DNA from: a virus
Reading direction: 5' to 3' (one strand)
DNA: 21,681 nt
IMG/VR virus record: IMGVR_UViG_3300042691_037168
Location: 1-21,681 of that record
Position 1 is the first letter of the stretch; each line of letters starts with the position of its first letter. This document shows, in pieces, positions 14,636-20,279 of this stretch. The notes under the pieces were generated by a model. That model did not search any database, was not told where the DNA came from, and saw only the letters and a program-made list of their open reading frames with translations. Made by a program: the position numbers and the translations under genes.

Positions 14636-14644
14636 TATATTTAT
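14636..14644 (+). promoter_or_regulatory. Phage-type promoter element TATATTTAT
   Basis: TATATTTAT-AATC-GTG, 4 nt before the GTG at 14649. The spacing is what decides this GTG start. Confidence 0.55.
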
Positions 14645-14648
14645 AATC

Positions 14649-14999
14649 GTGAAACTAATTGTGGAAGATTCAGAAAAAAACGACATTTTATCAAAGTATT
14701 CAGAAAATACGTCAAATGAGTTATTAACTTATTTAAGACGAAATTTTCCTGTTACCACATACCCATTACCGAAATATCACCCTGAAACAGATTCGTATAG
14801 AGATATAATGATTCCGTTTATTGTAGTTGATGACAAATCTTACTATGTGGAATCAAACAAAAAAAATCTTGTAAATAAAATTTTTTACACAATAGAGGAT
14901 CAATTCACCGATTTAAATACCGACATCAAAAGACGGACGATTAAGAAGTATTTAGATATGATCGGTTTAACAAATTTTAACAATGAACGAAATACCTAA
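14649..14999 (+). CDS. Small phage protein with N-terminal IxE-like tag (116 aa, GTG start)
   Basis: I choose the GTG at 14649 over a TTG at 14631, because the promoter element would otherwise be coding and the resulting N-terminus (MKLIVEDSEKNDIL) matches the short tag of the genes at 3536, 4475 and 12361. The tag reads I-V-E-D, where others read I-T-E-N or I-N-E-Q. The rest is strands and helices with a basic C-terminal helix (IKRRTIKKYLDMIGL). Its end overlaps the next gene by 17 bp. Function unknown. Confidence 0.65.
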   Translation: MKLIVEDSEKNDILSKYSENTSNELLTYLRRNFPVTTYPLPKYHPETDSYRDIMIPFIVVDDKSYYVESNKKNLVNKIFYTIEDQFTDLNTDIKRRTIKKYLDMIGLTNFNNERNT

Positions 15000-15264
15000 A
15001 ATTAAAAAAGTTATTGAGATTGTAGATAAAAAACATCTATCTAAGATGTTTGACGAATCCATCAAATTTGAAGTTGGTGAAATTAGGATTATAGGTGGTA
15101 AACATTACATCGTTGATATACTTATACCTACGTTCTATTTTAGAAATGAACCGTATGAAAGTAGAATACAACAGTGGTGGGATAAGTTAACGAAGGTTAA
15201 AGATGCTTTCCGAGACTTTAACAATATCGGTTCGTTGAATTTCCAACCGATCGAAAAAAAATAG
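14983..15264 (+). CDS. Small hypothetical phage protein (93 aa)
   Basis: Starts inside the end of the previous gene (17-bp overlap, different frame), so it is probably coupled to it. An N-terminal helix (IKKVIEIVDKKHLSKMF) is followed by strands (IRIIGGKHYIVDILIPTF) and a Trp-rich helix (QQWWDKLTKVKDAF). This is the helix-strand-helix order of the small proteins at 2378-4795. No known motif. Confidence 0.65.
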   Translation: MNEIPKIKKVIEIVDKKHLSKMFDESIKFEVGEIRIIGGKHYIVDILIPTFYFRNEPYESRIQQWWDKLTKVKDAFRDFNNIGSLNFQPIEKK

Positions 15265-15317
15265 TCTGTCAATCAATCACTTACGTTTTATCGTTTTTTT
15301 ATCTTAAATAACTTCCA

Positions 15318-15325
15318 TATCTTTG
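15318..15325 (+). promoter_or_regulatory. Host-type (Bacteroidota) promoter box TATCTTTG
   Basis: TATCTTTG-CGGA-ATG, 4 nt before the start at 15330. It shares the extended string CTTTGCGG with the promoter of the 13683 gene. The upstream box at the expected 19-nt distance is only T-rich (no clear TTTG). Confidence 0.7.
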
Positions 15326-15329
15326 CGGA

Positions 15330-15716
15330 ATGGGAAGAGTAAGAAACAAAAAAAAGATTGTCGAGTTAACCTATGATTGGTGCTGTAACAAATTTGGTAG
15401 TCCGTTAAAGACTAAACAATATCCTACTTTGGAAATTGTGTCTCGGAGAACATGTGAAGAACAGGGTGCATATGAACCTCGCCATATTGTAATCAATACT
15501 GCGAGGTGTAAATCTATTTCAGCGCTAATTAGAGTAGTTATTCACGAATATACACACTTCTTACAGTTACCAAAGGTTTATCACATGTCTAGGTATTATA
15601 CGTTACTAAAATCACATGGATATAAAGACCATCCTATGGAAATTGAAGCTTCTCAGTCGGAACTTAAACATTTTCGTAACTGCTTCAGGTATTTAAAGAG
15701 AAGAAAAGTGTTTTGA
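15330..15716 (+). CDS. Zinc metallopeptidase-like protein (HEYTH)
   Basis: 128 residues. HEYTHFLQL at 72-80 is an HExxH zinc site, and the downstream HPMEIEASQSE (101-111) offers a third ligand (E105 or E107), as in SprT-like and related small phage peptidases. The N-terminus is basic (MGRVRNKKK). Likely a single-domain zinc peptidase; substrate unknown. Its host-like promoter suggests early expression. It is followed after one base by a second HExxH gene, so the two form a pair. Confidence 0.75.
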   Translation: MGRVRNKKKIVELTYDWCCNKFGSPLKTKQYPTLEIVSRRTCEEQGAYEPRHIVINTARCKSISALIRVVIHEYTHFLQLPKVYHMSRYYTLLKSHGYKDHPMEIEASQSELKHFRNCFRYLKRRKVF

Positions 15717-15717
15717 T

Positions 15718-16137
15718 ATGGATGATATAATAACATATAAAAGTATTTTTGACCCAACCGTTAGAGTTATCGTTTTATTTAAGGATAATAAGATGTATGG
15801 TGAGGTCAAACCATTATTTGATACCTATGGTTATGGTTTTGTTTCACCATCGGATAATTTGGTGATTTTGGATGGTGAAATTTTTAGCTCAGAAGATGAA
15901 ATCGATGAGGATATTTTAAGGTTTATTGAGGCTCACGAAATATCACATATATTATTAGGTCATACAACCGAAAGAAACGATAACGATGAAATGGATGCTG
16001 ATTTAGGGGCCTACATCCTACTTAAAAAATTAAAATTTACAAATTCAATGGAGATCTTGGTTGATAATTTTGAAGAAAGACACAATACTGAATTCAAAAA
16101 AACACTTCTCAGTAGGGTGTCAGACAAAATTTTTTGA
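15718..16137 (+). CDS. Zinc metallopeptidase-like protein (HEISH)
   Basis: 139 residues. HEISHILLGH at 73-82 is an HExxH site, with E91 and D95 in NDEMDADLGAYILL as likely further ligands, resembling the IrrE/ImmA (M78) arrangement. IrrE/ImmA enzymes cut repressors, and some phage and mobile-element versions work in induction; that role here is inference, and no repressor gene is visible. It starts one base after the preceding peptidase gene and is the last gene before a small-RNA-like region and a strong terminator. Confidence 0.75.
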   Translation: MDDIITYKSIFDPTVRVIVLFKDNKMYGEVKPLFDTYGYGFVSPSDNLVILDGEIFSSEDEIDEDILRFIEAHEISHILLGHTTERNDNDEMDADLGAYILLKKLKFTNSMEILVDNFEERHNTEFKKTLLSRVSDKIF

Positions 16138-16165
16138 GGTTCTTGATATTTTTTTTAATTAATAA

Positions 16166-16174
16166 TATATTTAT
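16166..16174 (+). promoter_or_regulatory. Phage-type promoter element TATATTTAT without a following start codon
   Basis: An exact copy of the element found 4-5 nt before several genes. Here no ATG/GTG reading frame follows; a terminator lies about 40 nt downstream. Confidence 0.5.
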
Positions 16175-16178
16175 CAAT

Positions 16179-16246
16179 CTCCGACCTCCTCATAGGTTGT
16201 CAAAATATATATAAACCCAAGAATTTCGGTTCTTGGGTTTTTTTAT
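16179..16246 (+). ncRNA. Candidate small RNA (about 65-70 nt)
   Basis: Bounded by an exact TATATTTAT box upstream and a strong terminator downstream, with no open frame between. It contains ACCTCCT (16184-16190), the same as the anti-Shine-Dalgarno core of 16S rRNA. This could be a chance match or a mimic. Existence of the transcript is inferred from the signals only; the box could also serve as the end of the peptidase operon control region. Confidence 0.35.
16213..16245 (+). terminator. Strong intrinsic terminator
   Basis: AAACCCAAGAA (16213-16223) pairs perfectly with TTCTTGGGTTT (16230-16240) around the loop TTTCGG, followed by a T-run. It ends the peptidase pair and the candidate small RNA. 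Confidence 0.9.
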
Positions 16247-16260
16247 TCAAATATTTTATA

Positions 16261-16268
16261 TAATTTTG
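16261..16268 (+). promoter_or_regulatory. Host-type (Bacteroidota) promoter box TAATTTTG
   Basis: TAATTTTG-TAAT-ATG, 4 nt before the start at 16273, and just after the terminator. No clear upstream TTTG at 19 nt (T-rich only). Confidence 0.6.
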
Positions 16269-16272
16269 TAAT

Positions 16273-16941
16273 ATGGAAAAAGATATCAAAATATTAACCC
16301 TACCCGAGGATACAATTTGGGATAGAAAGACATATAATCCGTATGTTCTCCTTGATCGTTGGGTTTATAATAATTTTAGACATACATATATCGGAAATAA
16401 GTTATGTGGGATGTTTGATGGTATCAATGCGTTTGTTAGAGGGGTTAAAAATCTCATAAAATGGGGTCCGACAATCTATAACGACTATCATTGGGACTAC
16501 CGTAGTATCTATGATGTTATGTTTAAGAAAATTGAACTCCTAAGAAAAAACATCGTTCAAAATAATCGTCATACCGATGTTAGTAGAGATAATTTTTGGA
16601 TGACTTTATCCCTTAATTTAATCAACAAAGTAAGAGATGAGGAATATAATACCGAATATTTGGATTATATCGATAAAGATTTTTCTTTTAACAAGATCGA
16701 TGAGTTGGACTCGGATGGAGGTAATCTTTATGAGATGAAAACAACTGTTATTAGTGATAACACGGAAGAATATGTTAAGAAACATCCCTCAAAAGTAAGA
16801 ATCCTAACTAAGAAATATCCAAACTTTGCCGATGAGACGAACGAGGATAAATCAAGGTCGATATCAAGATACAAACACGAACAGGCAAAAAAACTTTTAT
16901 TTAGAATCCTTGAAACCAAGATGGATTATTGGTGGGATTAA
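16273..16941 (+). CDS. Hypothetical phage protein (222 aa)
   Basis: Aromatic and charged protein, beginning with a Pro/Trp/Tyr-rich region (DTIWDRKTYNPYVLLDRWVYNNF), then helices with repeated Tyr, Asp and Arg, ending KMDYWWD. No catalytic motif that I recognise and no membrane segment. I have seen similar Trp/Tyr-rich proteins in phages but cannot place it in a named family. It has its own host-type promoter after a terminator and ends 21 nt before the phosphoesterase start. Confidence 0.7.
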   Translation: MEKDIKILTLPEDTIWDRKTYNPYVLLDRWVYNNFRHTYIGNKLCGMFDGINAFVRGVKNLIKWGPTIYNDYHWDYRSIYDVMFKKIELLRKNIVQNNRHTDVSRDNFWMTLSLNLINKVRDEEYNTEYLDYIDKDFSFNKIDELDSDGGNLYEMKTTVISDNTEEYVKKHPSKVRILTKKYPNFADETNEDKSRSISRYKHEQAKKLLFRILETKMDYWWD

Positions 16942-16958
16942 AAAAAATACTATCTTTG
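16929..16958 (+). promoter_or_regulatory. Host-type (Bacteroidota) promoter, TTG-N19-TATCTTTG
   Basis: TTG (16929-16931), 19 nt, then TATCTTTG (16951-16958), then TAAC and ATG at 16963. It lies partly in the end of the upstream gene. Confidence 0.75.
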
Positions 16959-16962
16959 TAAC

Positions 16963-17643
16963 ATGAAAAAGACAATAACCTTCATCAGTGACACCCATAC
17001 CAAACACAAATACGTAACTAGTGAGTTACCTGGTGGAGATATCCTTATCCATTGTGGTGATATCAGTAGTCGGGGATATATGACCGAGATCAAGAACTTC
17101 TTGGAATGGTTTGACGGTGTCAAAGGGTACGAACATAAGATTTTTATCGCAGGAAATCACGACTTCGGGTTCCAAGATAATCCAAAGGAGTGTGCTAAGT
17201 TATTACAGGATTATCCTACCATTACTTATTTGGAAGATACAAGTGTTATCATTGATGGGATTAAGATTTATGGTAGTCCTTGGCAACCACGGTTCTATGA
17301 TTGGGCATTTAATGTCGATAGAGGAGAGGCAATTGCTAAAAAGTGGGAAAAAATACCACAAGACACTGATATTTTGATCACTCACGGACCGGTTTTTGGA
17401 ATCTTAGACAAAACCTACACAGGTCAAGTAGTTGGTTGTGAGGAATTGTATAAAAAAGTGATGGAAGTAAAACCAAAGGTTCACGCATGTGGTCATATTC
17501 ACTACGCTCGTCACATAAAGCAAGTTGAGGACATTGTCTTTGTAAACGCTTGTTGTTTGGGGGAAGATTATCTATATCAAAACGGTCCTATAACCGTCGA
17601 ATACGATTTCGAAAATACTCAATGGGAATTGTTAGCACATTAA
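16963..17643 (+). CDS. Calcineurin-like metallophosphoesterase
   Basis: 226 residues with the complete two-metal site of the family: D10 and H12 (ISDTH), D33 (CGDIS), N65-H66 (AGNHD), H141 (THGP), H178 and H180 (CGHIH). The sequence order and the LEWF / NPKEC segments fit the MPPED-like branch, which hydrolyses phosphodiesters such as cyclic nucleotides; the substrate here cannot be read. Cytoplasmic, no signal peptide. It has its own host-type promoter and is followed after 4 nt by the HAD phosphatase, so both are probably expressed together, early in infection, and may act on nucleic-acid ends or nucleotides (inference). Confidence 0.92.
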   Translation: MKKTITFISDTHTKHKYVTSELPGGDILIHCGDISSRGYMTEIKNFLEWFDGVKGYEHKIFIAGNHDFGFQDNPKECAKLLQDYPTITYLEDTSVIIDGIKIYGSPWQPRFYDWAFNVDRGEAIAKKWEKIPQDTDILITHGPVFGILDKTYTGQVVGCEELYKKVMEVKPKVHACGHIHYARHIKQVEDIVFVNACCLGEDYLYQNGPITVEYDFENTQWELLAH

Positions 17644-17647
17644 TACA

Positions 17648-18277
17648 ATGAAGGTAGTATTTTTAGATATTGACGGGGTTTTAAATTGTCAGGATTGGTA
17701 TATTGAAAGACAATCAAATCCAATGTTCAACCCAAAAAATATGAGTCGGGATGAGTATAAAAGGTGGGAGTTTTCTCCCACCCTTGTATCCAACCTTAAT
17801 ATCATTATAGAACAAACAGGTGCGGTTATTTGTGTGTCTTCAACATGGAGACGAGGGTATGATATTGAAGGTTTACAAAAATTATTTAAATCAGTAGGGA
17901 TTGTTGGTGAAGTAGTTGGTATGACACCAAGTATGCATTCGCCTAAGGGGATTAAAGATGAATATACAATCCCAAGAGGTTGTGAGATTGATTATTGGTT
18001 GGGCACCCAAAAATTTAAAAGAATTAATTGGTCAAAAGAAAAACAGTTAGAGTACTTAGAAAAAAGTTATGTTAAAAATTATGTTATTATTGATGATGAC
18101 AGTGATATGTTATTAAGTCAAAGAGAACATTTTATAAAAACAACAACTAAGAATGGTCTAACTGAAGAGTTGGTTAACAGATGTGTTGAAATTTTAAACA
18201 AATCAATTATTGACCTGTATTATGATGTTGATAATGATTTTTATGACGAAAATACCTATCGAGAAGATACTGAATAG
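17648..18277 (+). CDS. HAD-family phosphatase (SAK-repair type)
   Basis: 209 residues. Motif I is FLDIDGVLN (nucleophile D7, acid D9), motif II SSTWR (64-68), and motif IV IIDDDSD (147-153). The pattern fits the HAD domain found in Swiss-army-knife RNA repair proteins, whose relatives remove phosphates from nucleic-acid ends; that specificity is inference from family resemblance. The C-terminal 35 residues are acidic and Tyr-rich, beyond the usual domain. Second gene of the unit begun at 16963. Its stop (18275-18277) abuts the convergent adhesin stop with no gap. Confidence 0.85.
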   Translation: MKVVFLDIDGVLNCQDWYIERQSNPMFNPKNMSRDEYKRWEFSPTLVSNLNIIIEQTGAVICVSSTWRRGYDIEGLQKLFKSVGIVGEVVGMTPSMHSPKGIKDEYTIPRGCEIDYWLGTQKFKRINWSKEKQLEYLEKSYVKNYVIIDDDSDMLLSQREHFIKTTTKNGLTEELVNRCVEILNKSIIDLYYDVDNDFYDENTYREDTE

Positions 18278-20116
18278 TTAGTTAACAAACGTATGGGCGA
18301 TAGAACCTGTAGGTGATATTAATGGGTTCCAATTTAGTGTTCTAAATAGTGAAACATTTGAGGACACATTATCTTGGTTAGAACCAAATGAAAATATAGT
18401 TTGTCCATCTGATGAATCAATATCCTGTGTTGTTACATATCCGACATTTTGGGTTGCGACACCATTATTTTCTAAAATAAATTTGGCCTTAAAACCTGCT
18501 CTCATTGATGTTGAACCTAAAGTTGCGGTTGCCGAAGGTGAAATTGTAAATGTTGGATTTGAACCACCTGTTATAACAGGTCTATTGGGTAATAAACCAA
18601 TCAAACCATTAGGGGAAATTCCTGTTGCTTGAGAGATTGTCATACCTATAGAGGGAGCCGTACCACTTGCGATGTTTAATTGACCTACAGGATTTATCGT
18701 CCCTGTAAATGTTGCAAAACCGGCTGATTGTAATGTTATTCTTGAAGCTAAAGTTCCAATCAATGTTAGTAACCCTGTTATTCTGTATTCTGCTAAAGGA
18801 TTTGCGTTTATATTTTGAAGTGTAATAATTGAAGCCGCTGCTGTACAAGTAAAAGTATTTGTAGTCCAACCTCTTGTTCCCTGGAAAGTAGTGTTACCAC
18901 CACATACTAATGTATTTTGGATAGTATTTGGAGCGTTTTGAATCATAGTCACATTTGCAGTAAGAGATAAAATCCAAAAGGTCATGCCATTTACCGTCAC
19001 TACGATACCACCTGGAATAGTCACCGTGAAGTTTTGTGGTACAAAAGTTCCAGTTGTTAATGTTAATTGATTATTATTTCCACCCCAAGTTAAGTTACCA
19101 TTTAGTGTTACGGTTGTTCCTGATGTGGCTTTATTTATAATAAGAGAATTAACTAAAGTACCTGTTCCTAAAAGAGCGTTAGTAGAACCATACATCTCAA
19201 TAACAGCAGTTCCTCCTATTTGAGCCGTAGGTGCTATATTTCCACCAATATAAAGACGACCTGGTCCATTAATAGTTGAGTTTGTAACAGTGTTGCTAAG
19301 ACCACTAGTTACATACATATCTGAATTTAAAGCCACACTCTGACCGGCAGCGGCTAAGAAAGACATTGATCCAAAAGTTATAGTGGACACATTGTTCATA
19401 AAATTTCCAAAAGTGCCTCCAAATTGTATGGCAGCTGTTGAATTCCAAGTTCCTGCTGTATAAGTAAAAGCAATTCCAGCTAGTTGTATAGTTGCATTGT
19501 GATTGATAGTACCACCTGGTGTGTTAATAGTAATTCCTGGTATGCCTCCTGTTCTTGTGAATCCTCCTGATAAATTACCTGTACCTCCCATAATGAAAGA
19601 AACATTATTCAAGTTAACACCACCAGCCCAAGTTAAATTAGTTCTGACGGTTATTGTTCTTGCTGATGTGGCTGTTAGATTAGAGTTAATTCCACCGGCG
19701 ATTGATCCATCAAAAACTAAATTATCTCCAATAGTGGTTGAAAATCCATTACCTGTCGGATATGACCATCCACCTGTATATGTCTTACCATTAAATGTCC
19801 AAGTTCCACCACTACCTGTTTTAATGATCGTACCTGTACCTGTAATAGTCATACCAGCACCAAATGTTAAATCAAAACTAATCGTCCAGTTTGTAGCCGC
19901 GTTAAAAGTCCCAGTGAATCCATTGAAGTTAGCTCTACTACATATTGCGTTTGCGGCTGTCGTCACGGTTCCACTACCAGAGTTCGCATCAAAAAATACA
20001 TCATCTGCTGAGGTTGGTGCTGACGCTCCACCAGCTCCACCAGATGTTGCTGACCATTTTGTTCCTGCTACGTTATTCCAAGTGTCTGTACCACCTACCC
20101 AGTATCTATCAGGCAT
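18278..20116 (-). CDS. Beta-helix-like adhesin or tail-fibre protein
   Basis: 612 residues. It begins MPDRYWVGGTDTWNNVAGT followed by a Gly/Ser/Ala-rich stretch and SADDVFFDANSGSGT, an N-terminal pattern I know from surface and tail-fibre-like proteins of environmental phages. The rest is almost only Gly, Thr, Asn, Ile and Val in short repeating strands (ITGTGTI, TLNGNLTWGGN and so on), typical of a right-handed beta-helix. The last 20 residues (FRTLNWNPLISPTG) resemble a cap. No enzyme motif visible. It is the last gene of a coupled three-gene minus-strand unit and its start overlaps the small gene before it, which supports ATG 20116. A receptor-binding or glycan-binding role is inferred. 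Confidence 0.8.
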   Translation of the reverse strand: MPDRYWVGGTDTWNNVAGTKWSATSGGAGGASAPTSADDVFFDANSGSGTVTTAANAICSRANFNGFTGTFNAATNWTISFDLTFGAGMTITGTGTIIKTGSGGTWTFNGKTYTGGWSYPTGNGFSTTIGDNLVFDGSIAGGINSNLTATSARTITVRTNLTWAGGVNLNNVSFIMGGTGNLSGGFTRTGGIPGITINTPGGTINHNATIQLAGIAFTYTAGTWNSTAAIQFGGTFGNFMNNVSTITFGSMSFLAAAGQSVALNSDMYVTSGLSNTVTNSTINGPGRLYIGGNIAPTAQIGGTAVIEMYGSTNALLGTGTLVNSLIINKATSGTTVTLNGNLTWGGNNNQLTLTTGTFVPQNFTVTIPGGIVVTVNGMTFWILSLTANVTMIQNAPNTIQNTLVCGGNTTFQGTRGWTTNTFTCTAAASIITLQNINANPLAEYRITGLLTLIGTLASRITLQSAGFATFTGTINPVGQLNIASGTAPSIGMTISQATGISPNGLIGLLPNRPVITGGSNPTFTISPSATATLGSTSMRAGFKAKFILENNGVATQNVGYVTTQDIDSSDGQTIFSFGSNQDNVSSNVSLFRTLNWNPLISPTGSIAHTFVN

Positions 20117-20279
20117 TGTTTTCTAAATGATTTTTTATTGCATTTATCAAGTCTTCAAAACTGACTATCTCATCAGTAACTTCAAACTCAATAGGTTCAT
20201 CAAAAACATCACTACCGGCTTGTTTTGTAACAATCCTGATAGCATTTCCAAAATTAACGATTTCACAAAATTGTATCAT
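20109..20279 (-). CDS. Small protein between tail-fibre genes (56 aa)
   Basis: Fifty-six codons from the ATG at 20277-20279, starting MIQFCEIVNFGNAIRIVTKQ and ending IKNHLENNA. It overlaps the upstream fibre gene by an ATGA and the downstream adhesin start by 8 bp (ATGCCTGA), so all three are probably translationally coupled. The sequence shows strands then an acidic helix, with no membrane segment. Given its place it could be an assembly factor or a minor fibre component (inference). Confidence 0.75.
   Translation of the reverse strand: MIQFCEIVNFGNAIRIVTKQAGSDVFDEPIEFEVTDEIVSFEDLINAIKNHLENNA

Noticed and set aside
15252-15305. A/T-rich inverted stretches before the gene at 15330
   Set aside because: The stems are only A-T pairs and imperfect, so I do not call a terminator.
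16155-16200. Minus-strand mini-frame of 12 codons opening with ATGAGGAGG
   Set aside because: Too short and without promoter or conserved features; the AGGAGG is only the reverse of the ACCTCCT noted in the small-RNA candidate.
17111-17377. Open frames on both strands inside the phosphoesterase gene
   Set aside because: The in-frame gene has every catalytic residue of its family, so the overlapping frames are chance.
19503-20126. A 207-codon open frame on the plus strand, rich in Pro and Val
   Set aside because: It is the reverse complement of the repetitive Gly/Thr/Asn coding of the adhesin gene; the minus-strand gene has domain-like content and coupled overlaps.
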